From Aliiroseovarius sp. Z3 (GTDB lineage: Bacteria > Pseudomonadota > Alphaproteobacteria > Rhodobacterales > Rhodobacteraceae), in assembly GCF_029105185.1 (NCBI RefSeq), contig NZ_JAFMZK010000004.1:310001-374000 (forward strand): 64,000 nt of DNA, given 5' to 3'. The notes under the pieces are model-generated. The model was not told the DNA's origin. It made no database searches and worked only from the letters and a program-made list of their open reading frames with translations. Both the position numbers and the translations under genes were made by a program. Positions 8,412-17,843 of this stretch are shown one piece after another (position 1 is the first letter of the stretch; each line of letters begins with the position of its first letter).

Positions 8412-10211
8412 TCAAATAGGCGCACAGGCCGATCTGAGCCAATGCAACGCTGCGTCACCCAGCCACGGCGACAGTTTTTCGACACAGGTGGCGTGATAGT
8501 CATTCAGCCATGCGCGTTCTTCCCCAGACAGCATCTGCGGGATCACAAGATCGCGGTCGAGTGGAACGAATGTCAGGGTTTCAAACGACAACATCTCACG
8601 TTCGACATCACCGCCGGGGGGGCAGGTCGCCTTTTCCACCACAATCAGGTTTTCCAGCCGAATGCCATACGCCCCTTCGCGGTAATAGCCCGGTTCGTTT
8701 GACAAGATCATGCCCGGCATCAACTCGATGTCCGAGATTGAGTTGAATCGTTGCGGCCCCTCATGCACCGACAGATAGGCGCCGACGCCGTGCCCGGTGC
8801 CGTGGTTGAAATCCTGGTGCGCAGCAAACAGGGGATAGCGTGCGATCGGATCCAGATCACGGCCCGTGCGCCCCTTGGGGAAATAGACGCGCGATAACGC
8901 GATCATGCCTTGTAAGACACGGGTGTAACAGCGTTTTTCTTCGTTACCTACATCGCCGACACGAAGGGTTCGCGTGATGTCAGTGGTGCCATCGCGATAC
9001 TGACCGCCACTGTCCAGCACCACCAGATCACCGGGGGCAAGGGGGCGGTTTGTGTCGTTGGTCACGCGGTAATGCATGATCGCCCCGTTTGGACCGGCCC
9101 CGGCAATTGTTTCGAATGAAATGTCCAACAACGCGTTTGATGCGCGGCGTTTTTCTTCCAGTGTTTTGACCAGGTCAATCTCGGTCAAAGTGGCTTTGTC
9201 TTCTGCTTCGTACCAGGTCAGAAACTCGACCACGGCTGCGGCATCACGAAGGTGCGCCTCGCGCGCGCATTTCAACTCGGTCGGGTTCTTTTGCGCCTTG
9301 GGCAGGATCGCCGGATCGTCACCCCAATCGACGGCAATGCCCGCTTTGTCGAGAATTTGTGACACGGCCAGAGGCGCGGTCGCCTTGTCGACGCGGACAG
9401 GGCCTTCCAGCGTTTTCAGGTGGTCGGCGAAATCCTTGACCGGGTGCAGCGATACATCTTTGTCCAGCTGCGCCTCGACCGCACGCCCTTCCGAGGTGAA
9501 GAACCCGACCGAGCTGTCGTCGCCCAAAATCGCGAAGCCTTGCACAACGGGAATACAGGGCAGGTCATCGCCGCGGATGTTCAGCATCCAGGCAATGCTG
9601 TCCGACAGGGTCATGACGCATGATTTCTGACCCGCTGACAGCAACCCGTCAGCCAGCTCTGATCGCTTGTCCGCGCTGCTCATACCTGCAAATTCAATAG
9701 GTTGCTCGACGATCTTGCCATTGGGGGCAGGGGGGCGATCGTCCCAGATTCCGTCGACCAGATTGTCGGTCGGCAGAAGCGAGATTTTGGTGCCCTCAAG
9801 CGCCTTCTCGATGGTCTCGATCTCGCCTTTCGTGTGCAGCCAGGGATCGAACCCGATCTTGGCCGCCTGTCCAGCAAGCGTATCCTTCAACCACGGGCCG
9901 GGCAGCGTTTCGGGCCAATGGACTGGCGTGAAAGTCTCCATATCCGCCTGCGCGCGCACCTGGGTGCGATAGCGACCATCCACGAAAATCCCGGCGCGTT
10001 CCTTCAGCGCAATGCAGAACCCTGCCGACCCGGTGAACCCGGTCAACCACGCCAAACGTGCATCACACGGGGCGACATATTCGCCCTGATGGGCATCTGC
10101 ACGGGGCACGATGAACCCATCCAACCCTTTCATTGCCATCGCCCGGCGCAACCGCGCCAGCCTGACGGGGCCATGCGAGGGGTCGGCGGTCGTGTCAAAG
10201 GATTGGAACAT
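8412..10211 (-). CDS. Xaa-Pro aminopeptidase, M24B family, long form
   Basis: Metallopeptidase removing N-terminal residues before proline (599 aa). It has two creatinase-like N-terminal domains and a C-terminal pita-bread domain. The metal ligands are visible: Asp in LDSGGQYRDGTTDITRT, His in HGTGHGVG, Glu in SNEPGYY and Glu in RLENL. The length and the extra C-terminal helix region (PQMLSGEERAWLNDYH) match the aminopeptidase P-1 type rather than the shorter E. coli PepP. No signal peptide, so probably cytoplasmic. It sits between cobT and the DUF427 gene, all on the minus strand. Confidence 0.92.
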   Translation of the reverse strand: MFQSFDTTADPSHGPVRLARLRRAMAMKGLDGFIVPRADAHQGEYVAPCDARLAWLTGFTGSAGFCIALKERAGIFVDGRYRTQVRAQADMETFTPVHWPETLPGPWLKDTLAGQAAKIGFDPWLHTKGEIETIEKALEGTKISLLPTDNLVDGIWDDRPPAPNGKIVEQPIEFAGMSSADKRSELADGLLSAGQKSCVMTLSDSIAWMLNIRGDDLPCIPVVQGFAILGDDSSVGFFTSEGRAVEAQLDKDVSLHPVKDFADHLKTLEGPVRVDKATAPLAVSQILDKAGIAVDWGDDPAILPKAQKNPTELKCAREAHLRDAAAVVEFLTWYEAEDKATLTEIDLVKTLEEKRRASNALLDISFETIAGAGPNGAIMHYRVTNDTNRPLAPGDLVVLDSGGQYRDGTTDITRTLRVGDVGNEEKRCYTRVLQGMIALSRVYFPKGRTGRDLDPIARYPLFAAHQDFNHGTGHGVGAYLSVHEGPQRFNSISDIELMPGMILSNEPGYYREGAYGIRLENLIVVEKATCPPGGDVEREMLSFETLTFVPLDRDLVIPQMLSGEERAWLNDYHATCVEKLSPWLGDAALHWLRSACAPI

Positions 10212-10310
10212 GGTGTTCTCCGCTGTCTGAATGGGTCGGTAATGCCGCGCGCCTCAGGCGGGCGGGCGGTGGGCGCAACATGCCGTGAAATGCCGCTGGT
10301 GGAAAGGGGG

Positions 10311-12185
10311 TCAGCTGACCTTCTTAATGCCCAGCAGGCGCGCCCGCGCCCTTGGGTCGCTGTCAAACAGTGACGCCAGTTGTTCTGTCATCGCGCCTGC
10401 CAATTGCTCGACATCCGTGATGGTGACAGCGCGGTCGTAATACCGCGTCACGTCATGGCCGATGCCGATGGCCAACAGCTCGACCTGCTTGCGTTTCTCG
10501 ACCATCTCGATGACGTCGCGCAGGTGTTTTTCCAGATAGTTCGCGGGGTTAACAGACAAAGTTGAATCGTCCACCGGCGCCCCGTCAGAGATCACCATCA
10601 GAATCTTGCGCTGTTCGGGCCGCGCCACCAACCGACGATGCGCCCATTCCAGCGCCTCGCCGTCGATGTTTTCCTTAAGCAGCCCCTCTTTCATCATCAG
10701 GCCCAGATTGTCGCGCGTGCGTCGCATGGGCGCGTCGGCCTTCTTATAGATGATGTGGCGCAGATCGTTCAGACGGCCCGGCTGTTGCGGACGTCCATCG
10801 GCCAGCCATTTTTCGCGCGCCATTCCGCCCTTCCAGGCCCGTGTGGTGAAGCCCAGAACCTCGACCTTGACCTGACAACGCTCCAGCGTGCGCGCCAAAA
10901 CGTCGGCACAGATCGCCGCGATCGAGATCGGCCGCCCCCGCATCGACCCGGAATTGTCCAGAAGCAACGTGACCACCGTGTCGCGGAACTCGGTGTCCTT
11001 TTCCATCTTGAACGACAAGGGGGTCGTGGGGTTGGCCACCACGCGCGCCAATCGGCCCGCGTCCAGAATGCCCTCTTCCAGATCGAACAGCCACGACCGG
11101 TTCTGCTGTGCCTGAAGCCGCCGCTGCAACTTGTTGGCCAGACGGCTGACCGCGCCCTTCAAAGGCTCCAACTGCTGATCAAGATAGGCGCGCAGACGTT
11201 CCAGTTCCGCCGGTTCGGCCAGTTCTTCGGCCAGAATTTCCTCGTCATGCTCGTTGTTATAGACCAGATAATCCGGGTCGGCTTCCGAGGCGGGCGGCGG
11301 CGAGGGCGGTTCAAGCGGCGCGTCCGCCTCGGGCATCTCTGCCTCGTCGCTCATCTCGTCCTCGGCCATGTCATCCAGCGAAACCTGCGCTTCGGACTGG
11401 TCCATCTGTTCGTCTTGCGACCGTTCAGGGTCGGCCTCGGCGTCTTCTTCGTCCTGCGATTGCTCGTTCTGCTGGTCGTCCTCGGTCTGATCCTCGTCCG
11501 GTTCGGCCTCGTCCTCGGACTGGTCATCCTCGTTATCCGGGTCGTCGCCCAACTGATCGCCATAGCCCAGATCTTCGATGATCTGGCGGGCAAACCGGGC
11601 AAACTCCTGCTGGTCGCCCAGCTTTTTGCCCAGATCGTCCAGATGGTCGCCGGCCTGACCTTCGATGAAGTCGCGCCACAGGTTCATCACGTTTGCCGCA
11701 GCGGGGGGCATATCGCGCCCCGTGGCCAGATGGCGCATCAGGTATCCGGCCGCCGTGGCCAGCGGCGCGTCGGCGGCGGCGGTGATCTGGTCAAAGCCCG
11801 CGCGCATCGCGTCGCTTTCGATCTTGGCGTCGATATTGCCCGCCGTACCGGGCATGTCGCGCGCGCCCATCGCCTCGCACCGGGCGGTTTCCATCGCTTC
11901 GTAAATCTCGCGCGCCATCCCGCTGGCGGGGGCGTATTTCGCGTGTGTCGCTTCGTTGTGATAGCGCAGCTTCATCGCATAGGCATCCGCCGTGCCACGC
12001 GCCAACAACACCTCGTCCCGCGTCATCCGCCGCGTGACCTGCGGCAGCCGCATCGCGTCCTTCGTCACCCCCGACGGGTCCACCGTGAAGCTGACCGACA
12101 GTTCCGGTTCATCGGCGAGAGTCTTCGTCGCCTCGGCCAGCGCTTTCTTGAACGGATCAGCAGGGTTATCGGTGGGTTTTTTCAT
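10311..12185 (-). CDS. cobT: Aerobic cobaltochelatase subunit CobT
   Basis: CobT works with CobS (AAA+ ATPase) and CobN to insert cobalt into hydrogenobyrinic acid a,c-diamide in aerobic cobalamin synthesis. The 624-residue product has an N-terminal CobT domain, a long Asp/Glu-rich stretch (about residues 200-310) and a C-terminal von Willebrand A domain whose MIDAS motif is [11 protein letters not shown] near residue 410. ATG at 12185 ([12 protein letters not shown]) is chosen; the frame is open 18 codons further inside the preceding lipoprotein gene. Only two bases separate it from that gene's stop, so translation is probably coupled. No cobN is present in the window. Confidence 0.95.
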   Translation of the reverse strand: MKKPTDNPADPFKKALAEATKTLADEPELSVSFTVDPSGVTKDAMRLPQVTRRMTRDEVLLARGTADAYAMKLRYHNEATHAKYAPASGMAREIYEAMETARCEAMGARDMPGTAGNIDAKIESDAMRAGFDQITAAADAPLATAAGYLMRHLATGRDMPPAAANVMNLWRDFIEGQAGDHLDDLGKKLGDQQEFARFARQIIEDLGYGDQLGDDPDNEDDQSEDEAEPDEDQTEDDQQNEQSQDEEDAEADPERSQDEQMDQSEAQVSLDDMAEDEMSDEAEMPEADAPLEPPSPPPASEADPDYLVYNNEHDEEILAEELAEPAELERLRAYLDQQLEPLKGAVSRLANKLQRRLQAQQNRSWLFDLEEGILDAGRLARVVANPTTPLSFKMEKDTEFRDTVVTLLLDNSGSMRGRPISIAAICADVLARTLERCQVKVEVLGFTTRAWKGGMAREKWLADGRPQQPGRLNDLRHIIYKKADAPMRRTRDNLGLMMKEGLLKENIDGEALEWAHRRLVARPEQRKILMVISDGAPVDDSTLSVNPANYLEKHLRDVIEMVEKRKQVELLAIGIGHDVTRYYDRAVTITDVEQLAGAMTEQLASLFDSDPRARARLLGIKKVS

Positions 12186-12187
12186 TG

Positions 12188-12607
12188 TTAAAGACCCAGT
12201 TCCTGTGTGAGCGGGTATCTTTCCGCCAATTTCCGGCATCCGTTTACAAATCTTACGAACCGAACAGAGCCGGAGTTTTTCTCTTTAGTGAAACTTTCCA
12301 TCACTGAACTATGGATTGGTTTTGACATCTCCGCTTCTACAATCTCGGCAGCGTCCGGACGCATTCTCACATACAGTGCTTGAAACGCTTTAGAGTAGTC
12401 CAAAGCTTGAGCGAATTGAAGCCGTTGGTTCTTTTCGTATTCACTCCAGATTTTGAAGAAGCGGGAACATCGAATGGCTGCAGTTTTATCTCCCCCTTCG
12501 TTTCTAGGGTAAAATTCCTCATTGTTTTCCGCGTCGGTATAGGGGTCAGGTTCGCAGCCATATGCAGCAAAAGCCACAACAAGAGCTATACAAACCAGCT
12601 TAACCAA
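12188..12607 (-). CDS. Small putative lipoprotein between cobS and cobT
   Basis: I do not recognise this 139-residue protein. It starts with TTG at 12607, which overlaps the last 8 bases of cobS, and stops two bases before cobT. The N-terminus has a charged tip and hydrophobic core ([12 protein letters not shown]) ending AYGC, so Cys18 may be a lipidation site, although Ala and Tyr at -3 and -2 make a weak lipobox. The mature part is rich in charged and aromatic residues, with two further cysteines (IRCSRFF and VNGCRKL). By eye it is clearly A+T-richer than its neighbours, suggesting later insertion. No canonical ribosome site is seen; coupling to cobS is likely. Confidence 0.6.
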   Translation of the reverse strand: MVKLVCIALVVAFAAYGCEPDPYTDAENNEEFYPRNEGGDKTAAIRCSRFFKIWSEYEKNQRLQFAQALDYSKAFQALYVRMRPDAAEIVEAEMSKPIHSSVMESFTKEKNSGSVRFVRFVNGCRKLAERYPLTQELGL

Positions 12608-13586
12608 GGCTCATGCTCACCGCGCTCTCCGGCAGTTCCTCGTCGAAGCACCGCTGATAGAATTCAGCCACGATCTGGCGCTCCAGCTCGTCACATTTGT
12701 TCAGGAAGGACAGGCGGAAGGCATAACCGACCGAGCGGAAGATATGCGCGTTCTGGGCCCAGTTGATCACCGTGCGCGGGCTCATCACCGTTGACAGGTC
12801 ACCATTCATGAACGCGGTGCGGGTCAGGTCGGCAACGGTCACCATCTGGCCCACGGTCTTGCGGCCCTTTTCCGTGTTCAGGATCGGGTTCTTGGCCAGA
12901 ACGATATTGGTTTCTGCATCATGCGATAGATAGTTCAGCGTGGCGACCAGCGACCAGCGGTCCATCTGCGCCTGGTTGATCTGTTGCACACCGTGGTAAA
13001 GCCCCGTCGTGTCGCCCAGACCGACGGTGTTGGCGGTGGCAAACAGGCGGAAGGACGGGTGGGGGGTGATGACCTCGTTCTGGTCCAGAAGGGTCAGCTT
13101 GCCGTCATGTTCCAGCACCCGTTGGATCACGAACATCACGTCCGCACGGCCCGCATCGTATTCATCGAACACAATCGCAGTCGGGTTGCGCAAGGCCCAG
13201 GGCAGGATGCCTTCCTGAAACTCGGTGACCTGCATGCCGTCTTTCAGCTTGATCGCGTCCTTGCCGATCAGGTCGATCCGGCTGATATGGCTGTCAAGGT
13301 TCACCCGCACAGCGGGCCAGTTCAGACGGGCCGCAACCTGTTCGATATGGGTTGACTTGCCCGTGCCGTGATACCCTTGAATCATCACGCGGCGGTTGTG
13401 CGAAAAGCCTGCAAGGATCGCCAATGTCGTGTCGGGATCGAACTTGTAGGTCGTGTCAATTTCCGGCACGCGGCTGGTGCGGTCGGCGAACGCCTTGACA
13501 TGCATGTCGCTGTCGATCCCAAAAACCTCACGAACCGAGATTTCTTCGGTGGGTTTTGCGTTCATATCCTGTGTGCCGTCAGCCAT
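12600..13586 (-). CDS. cobS: Aerobic cobaltochelatase subunit CobS
   Basis: CobS is the MoxR-like AAA+ ATPase of the CobNST cobaltochelatase. The 328-residue product has Walker [10 protein letters not shown] (about residues 71-79), Walker [11 protein letters not shown] and the sensor region [22 protein letters not shown] at 13586 ([11 protein letters not shown]) has AAGGA nine bases upstream; the open frame continues 37 codons upstream without support. The stop codon at 12600-12602 overlaps the TTG start of the small lipoprotein gene, which is followed by cobT, so the three form one operon. The J-domain gene lies upstream on the same strand. Confidence 0.95.
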   Translation of the reverse strand: MADGTQDMNAKPTEEISVREVFGIDSDMHVKAFADRTSRVPEIDTTYKFDPDTTLAILAGFSHNRRVMIQGYHGTGKSTHIEQVAARLNWPAVRVNLDSHISRIDLIGKDAIKLKDGMQVTEFQEGILPWALRNPTAIVFDEYDAGRADVMFVIQRVLEHDGKLTLLDQNEVITPHPSFRLFATANTVGLGDTTGLYHGVQQINQAQMDRWSLVATLNYLSHDAETNIVLAKNPILNTEKGRKTVGQMVTVADLTRTAFMNGDLSTVMSPRTVINWAQNAHIFRSVGYAFRLSFLNKCDELERQIVAEFYQRCFDEELPESAVSMSLG

Positions 13587-13733
13587 CTGCGTAGTTCCTT
13601 CTGCCTCGCGCGTCGCAACCCGAGTGTGATGCCCGATCAACGGCACGGGTTCAAGGGGAAGAGGGCGAGAATTATGACGCCACAACAGGCTGGTCATAGA
13701 AACATCCAGAACTGGCCCGACGGCCTTTCACTG

Positions 13734-13793
13734 TTTCTTCTGGCGACAAATATCCTGGGGTGAATGCGCTATGCGCAGAGGGGCAAGGCCCCT
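13734..13793 (-). repeat. Dispersed 3'-element, copy 3
   Basis: Third copy, 33 bases behind the stop of the J-domain gene. Plus-strand landmarks: TTTCTTCTGG (13734-13743), AAATATCCTGGGG (13748-13760), a TGCGC-TAT-GCGCA hairpin (13765-13777) in the position where copy 1 has GGCC-GCAA-GGCC, then AGGGGC-AAG-GCCCCT (13779-13793). The stems are conserved in shape but not in sequence in the middle hairpin, which is what selection on RNA structure would leave. Confidence 0.75.
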
Positions 13794-13826
13794 TTCCCCC
13801 CTCCAGCAACCCGATCCGGTGGAGCC

Positions 13827-14453
13827 TTACTTGAAACTGCGGCTTTCCTTGATCTGATCCCAGGCCCAGCGAACCTCTTGCAGCTGTTCTTCCTGAGACC
13901 GGTCGCCACCGTTCATATCCGGGTGCAGTACCTTGATCAGCTTTTTGTATGATTTGCGGATCTCGGCCTTGGTCCAGTGATCTTTGGCCTCAAGAATATC
14001 AATGGCCCGACGTTCCGTTGGGGGCAGTTTGCGGGTGCCGGTGATCGACTTGCCGGGGTTGCGGGTGGCGTTTTCGCCCAGAACCTGATGGGGGTCATCC
14101 ACGCCCAGACGCGCCCAGGCCCGTTGTTCGTCTTTCGAGCCGAAGGGCTTGGTTTCACGCTCCCACACGCGATCTTTTTCGAACTGTTCATGGACTTCGT
14201 TCTCGGACGCCCCGTCAAAGAAGTTCCATTTCAGGTTATACTCTCGCACGTGGTCTTTGCAGAACCATTTGAACTCGTCCAAATGGTCGGGCGAGCGTGG
14301 CGCACGATACTGGCCCTGCTCCTCGCAGCCCGGATGCTCGCACACCCGTTTCGAGGTTTCGAACGCCCCCGACATCCCACGCTTGCCGCGCGGGTTCTTT
14401 TTCTTGGCGGCTGAGACCGACATATCAAAACCAAAAGGATCGTTGTTGGGCAT
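13827..14453 (-). CDS. J-domain (DnaJ-like) protein with Cys/His cluster
   Basis: A 208-residue protein with a C-terminal J domain (about residues 148-205) containing the HPD tripeptide (VLHPDMNGGD) needed to stimulate Hsp70 ATPase. The N-terminal half is not a DnaJ G/F region; instead it holds CEHPGC (Cys38, Cys43) and FCKDH (Cys65, His68), spaced as a possible zinc site. ATG at 14453 (MPNNDPFGFD) is used; ATG at 14423 (MSVSAAKKK) is possible. It is divergent from bolA and upstream of cobS, a neighbourhood I recall as common in alphaproteobacteria. The partner is presumably DnaK, but specific clients are unknown. Confidence 0.88.
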   Translation of the reverse strand: MPNNDPFGFDMSVSAAKKKNPRGKRGMSGAFETSKRVCEHPGCEEQGQYRAPRSPDHLDEFKWFCKDHVREYNLKWNFFDGASENEVHEQFEKDRVWERETKPFGSKDEQRAWARLGVDDPHQVLGENATRNPGKSITGTRKLPPTERRAIDILEAKDHWTKAEIRKSYKKLIKVLHPDMNGGDRSQEEQLQEVRWAWDQIKESRSFK

Positions 14454-14527
14454 GGGAATACTCTTTTCGACTCGGACCCGAGAGTTTACTGCATTTTCAA
14501 ACTGATTGAAGAGGGAAAGGGCAGGAA

Positions 14528-14785
14528 ATGAACAGGGCAGACCAGATTTCTAATGCTTTGGAGGCGGCATTTTCGCCGCAACATCTTGAAGTTATTGATG
14601 AAAGTGAAAGCCACCGGGGGCATGCAGGTTATCAGGAAGGCGGGCAAAGCCACTTTCGTGTTGTGATCCGCGCCCCGATTTTCGGCGAGATGTCGCGCGT
14701 GGCCCGCCACAGGGCGATTCACGCCGCATTGGGGGCGGACCTGGTCGGGCAAATACACGCGCTGGCATTGGATGTCGCCGGCTAG
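14528..14785 (+). CDS. BolA family protein
   Basis: An 85-residue BolA-like protein. The family signature is present: an N-terminal helix, SHRGHAGYQEGGQSHFRVVI with the conserved histidines, then RVARHRAIHAAL in the last helix. BolA proteins pair with monothiol glutaredoxins and bind Fe-S clusters; some also affect transcription and cell shape. No glutaredoxin gene is in view. The gene is divergent from the J-domain gene (74 bases between starts) and convergent with the DUF4177 gene. Confidence 0.92.
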   Translation: MNRADQISNALEAAFSPQHLEVIDESESHRGHAGYQEGGQSHFRVVIRAPIFGEMSRVARHRAIHAALGADLVGQIHALALDVAG

Positions 14786-14799
14786 GTCATCGCGTCAGA

Positions 14800-15213
14800 T
14801 TACGGTTCCTCGCGCGAGATCGCAGGCGCACGGTCGCTGACCGTGTTTGCCTCTTCCGCCGACGGCAGGGACGGCGCCCGCGAGCTGACGGCAGCATCGA
14901 CCGGGGCCGCGATGGTTGGTGCGCTGTGGATCGGTTCCTCCTGCGTTTCGTCAACCACGGTCTCCACGGCCTCATCGACCACCAGCGCGCGTCGAAACAC
15001 CAAGATGTTCTGGTAAACCGTTGTGCGCCCGGTGAAGCCCGAGCGTTCTTCGCACGGCAATGTGTCGGCGCGCAGGTATTCCCAGCCTTCGGCGGCCATG
15101 TCGTTCAAAAGCTCGGTCATCGCATGGGCGAACCGATCTTCATTGGTCTTGATCCCGCGGGCTTTCTTGCCCTTGCGCGGGGCGGGGATCGCTTCGTATT
15201 CGAACTGCGTCAT
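14800..15213 (-). CDS. DUF4177 domain protein
   Basis: A 137-residue protein of unknown function. The first 80 residues (FEYEAIPAPRKGKK, then LLNDMAAEGWEYLRADTLP and YQNILVFRR) match the DUF4177 pattern of a short strand, a helix with EGWE and a final strand. The remaining 55 residues are rich in Ala, Val, Glu and Pro and look disordered. AAGGAA lies ahead of the ATG at 15213. It sits between gatB (same strand, 122 bases upstream) and bolA (convergent, 14 bases away). Confidence 0.8.
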   Translation of the reverse strand: MTQFEYEAIPAPRKGKKARGIKTNEDRFAHAMTELLNDMAAEGWEYLRADTLPCEERSGFTGRTTVYQNILVFRRALVVDEAVETVVDETQEEPIHSAPTIAAPVDAAVSSRAPSLPSAEEANTVSDRAPAISREEP

Positions 15214-15335
15214 GGCATGTTTCCTTAATTTCGCTGGCGCACCCTAGACGATCGGCGCCCGGCCCACCAAAGCGGATTGAACGGCTTGCGGAATTCCGCC
15301 GGAGCGCAGGCCAGAAGAGCTTGGCTGTGCCTGAT

Positions 15336-16850
15336 TTATAACCCCAGTTTCGCGGTCACGATTTCGTTCACCGCCTTCGGGTTGGCTTTGCCGCCCGTGG
15401 CTTTCATCACCTGACCGACGAAGAACCCAACCAGTTTCGGGTTCTGTTTGGCTTTCTCGACCTGTGCGGGGTTGGCGGCGATCACCTCGTCCACCGCGGC
15501 TTCGATGGCGCCGGTGTCGGTGACCTGTTTCATGCCGCGGGTTTCCACGATCTCGGCGGGGTTGCCACCTTCGGTATAGACGATCTCGAACAAATCCTTG
15601 GCGATCTTGCCCGATATGTCGCCTTTGGTGATCAGTTCGATGATCCCGCCAAGTTGCGCGGGTGAAACGGGGCTTTCGGTGATGGTATGGTCTTCTTTCT
15701 TCAGGCGGCCGAACAGTTCGTTGACCACCCAGTTCGCCGCCAGCTTGCCATCACGCCCTTCGGCGACGGCTTCGAAGAAGGCCGCACTTTCCGCATCGGC
15801 GGTCAGAACGCCCGCGTCATATTCGGACAGGCCGAAATCGTTGACGAACCGCGCCTTCTTCTCGTCCGGCAGTTCGGGCAGGGTCTGGGCGATGCCATCC
15901 ACCCAGTCCTGTTCGATTTCCAGCGGCAGCAGGTCGGGGCAGGGGAAATAGCGGTAATCATGCGCTTCTTCCTTCGAGCGCATCGAGCGGGTTTCGTTCT
16001 TGTCGGGATCATACAGGCGGGTTTCCTGCGTGATTTCGCCGCCGTCTTCCAGAATGGCGATCTGGCGGCGGGCTTCGTAATCAATCGCCGCCTGAATGAA
16101 CCGCATCGAGTTCATGTTCTTGATTTCGCAGCGGGTGCCCAGATGACCGAAATCCTGCGTTTCCTGATATTTCTCGTACTGACCCGGACGACAGACCGAG
16201 ACATTCACGTCCGCGCGCAGGTTGCCGTTTTGCATGTTGCCGTCACAGGTGCCCAGATAGCGCAGGATCTGGCGCAGCTTGGTGACATAGGCGGCGGCTT
16301 CTTCCGGGCCGCGAATATCGGGGCGCGACACGATCTCCATCAGCGCGACGCCCGTGCGGTTCAGGTCCACAAACGACATGTTCGGGTCCATGTCATGCAC
16401 GGACTTACCGGCGTCCTGCTCAAGGTGGATACGTTCGATACGGACTTTGCGGGCAATGCCCGGTCCCATATCCACAATCACTTCGCCTTCGCCAACGATC
16501 GGGTGATACAGCTGCGAAATCTGATAGCCCTGCGGCAGGTCCGGATAGAAATAGTTCTTGCGGTCAAAGGCCGAGAACAGGTTGATCTCGGCCTTCAGGC
16601 CCAGCCCGGTGCGCACCGCCTGTTCGACGCAGAACTCGTTGATCACCGGCAGCATGCCCGGCATTGCGGCGTCAACGAAGGCCACGTTGGCATTGGGTTC
16701 GGCCCCGAACTTGGTCGACGCGCCCGAAAACAGCTTCGCGTTCGAGCTGACCTGAGCGTGGATTTCCATCCCGATGACCAGTTCCCAATCGTCCTTCGCC
16801 CCGGCAATCGTCTTAACGGCAGGGGCTTCATAGGCCAGATGATCCAGCAT
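15336..16850 (-). CDS. gatB: Asp/Glu-tRNA(Asn/Gln) amidotransferase subunit B
   Basis: GatB is the kinase/tRNA-binding subunit of GatCAB, which converts Glu-tRNA(Gln) and Asp-tRNA(Asn) to the amidated forms. The 504-residue product shows [34 protein letters not shown]-type core (here [16 protein letters not shown]), [13 protein letters not shown], and the C-terminal YqeY-like tail ending [18 protein letters not shown]. gatA and gatC are not in the window, so the subunits are encoded separately. It is divergent from the lytic transglycosylase gene across a 333-base spacer. Confidence 0.95.
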   Translation of the reverse strand: MLDHLAYEAPAVKTIAGAKDDWELVIGMEIHAQVSSNAKLFSGASTKFGAEPNANVAFVDAAMPGMLPVINEFCVEQAVRTGLGLKAEINLFSAFDRKNYFYPDLPQGYQISQLYHPIVGEGEVIVDMGPGIARKVRIERIHLEQDAGKSVHDMDPNMSFVDLNRTGVALMEIVSRPDIRGPEEAAAYVTKLRQILRYLGTCDGNMQNGNLRADVNVSVCRPGQYEKYQETQDFGHLGTRCEIKNMNSMRFIQAAIDYEARRQIAILEDGGEITQETRLYDPDKNETRSMRSKEEAHDYRYFPCPDLLPLEIEQDWVDGIAQTLPELPDEKKARFVNDFGLSEYDAGVLTADAESAAFFEAVAEGRDGKLAANWVVNELFGRLKKEDHTITESPVSPAQLGGIIELITKGDISGKIAKDLFEIVYTEGGNPAEIVETRGMKQVTDTGAIEAAVDEVIAANPAQVEKAKQNPKLVGFFVGQVMKATGGKANPKAVNEIVTAKLGL

Positions 16851-17183
16851 GTGCTCTTTTCCCGTGTTTCGTGAACTCCTGGCCTTCTAGGGCAGGTGTC
16901 GGCGCGGGGCAAGAGGTTGCGGGCGGTCAGACCCCGGGCAACGCTTTTCCCGCCGCCGCGCGCCCGAATTCGCCCGAAAATTGTGCTGCGGTGCGGCATT
17001 CGGGTGGTTTTCTGGCGATGGTAGAAAATTCCAAGCGCATACCAGCCCTGCAAATAAGGCATATCAGCAAGACTCTGCCCATTGCTGCGGTGCTGCATCC
17101 GTGCAGGTTGCTTAATGCAACTGCCCCCCTTACGAGGCCGGGATGATTTGAGTGGGTACGAAACCGGACCTGAGCGAGGGACG
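16851..17183. other. Spacer between gatB and the lytic transglycosylase gene
   Basis: A 333-base divergent intergenic region with no convincing gene. It must hold promoters for both neighbours, but I see no clear -35/-10 pair. One imperfect hairpin is present at 17103-17124 (GTTGC-TTAAT-GCAAC with a bulged outer GCA/TGC), about 60 bases before the transglycosylase start. The rest is C+G-rich without further repeats. Confidence 0.4.
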
Positions 17184-17780
17184 ATGAAACGCTATATATT
17201 GGGCCTGTTGGCGGCAATGATGATTGCCCCAGCTGCACAGGCCAACGACATTTTTGGTTCGCGTGGGGTGCGTGCGCCGGTGTTGACGATGAAATGGGAT
17301 GACAAGCCGCAAGCGCCGGCGTGGACGGATGCCACCATGGAGGCGCTGGAATCCCACGGGGCGATCCTGTCGGAAACCGTGCCGGACGACATCGAAGCGT
17401 GGTGCCCGGGCTATGAAAAGCAAGACACCGTCGGACGCAACGCTTTCTGGACGGGCCTTTTGTCCACCCTGTCATTCTATGAAAGCACGTGGCGCCAGAC
17501 GGCCGTCGGCGGCGGTGGCAAGTGGTACGGGCTTGTTCAAATCCTTCCGGCCACCGCGCGCGGCTATGGCTGCGAGGCGCAGACCGGGTCCGCGCTGAAA
17601 CAAGGCGAGTTGAACCTGAGCTGCGCGATCCGCATCATGTCGGTGACCGTGCCGCGCGACAATGTGGTGTCGCAGGGGATGCGCGGCGTGGCGGCGGATT
17701 GGGGACCGTTCCACTCCAAGCGCAAACGCGAAGCCATGCGGGCGTGGATCAAGGATCAGAGCTACTGCGCGATCAGCTGA
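17184..17780 (+). CDS. Lytic transglycosylase-like (SLT) exported protein
   Basis: A 198-residue exported protein. The N-terminus MKRYILGLLAAMMIAPAAQA is a classic cleavable signal peptide, so the mature protein acts in the periplasm. The region FYESTWRQTAVGGGGKWYGLVQILP resembles the SLT domain, with Glu in YEST as the likely catalytic residue, and GL-QI following as in family members. Such enzymes cut glycan strands to 1,6-anhydroMurNAc ends, the substrate later handled by AnmK. ATG at 17184 follows GAGG; the open frame starts 34 codons earlier without a ribosome site. A strong hairpin terminator follows. Confidence 0.8.
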   Translation: MKRYILGLLAAMMIAPAAQANDIFGSRGVRAPVLTMKWDDKPQAPAWTDATMEALESHGAILSETVPDDIEAWCPGYEKQDTVGRNAFWTGLLSTLSFYESTWRQTAVGGGGKWYGLVQILPATARGYGCEAQTGSALKQGELNLSCAIRIMSVTVPRDNVVSQGMRGVAADWGPFHSKRKREAMRAWIKDQSYCAIS

Positions 17781-17802
17781 GCCAATATACCTGATGAAGC
17801 AA

Positions 17803-17831
17803 AAAGGGCGGGCCATTCGGACCCGCCCTTT
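17803..17831. terminator. Bidirectional terminator
   Basis: AAAGGGCGGG (17803-17812) pairs with CCCGCCCTTT (17822-17831) around a nine-base loop. The stem is bordered by an A-run on one side and a T-run on the other, so it can stop transcription from the lytic transglycosylase gene on plus and from pepN on minus, which converge here. Confidence 0.85.
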
Positions 17832-17843
17832 GTAATTGCAACG

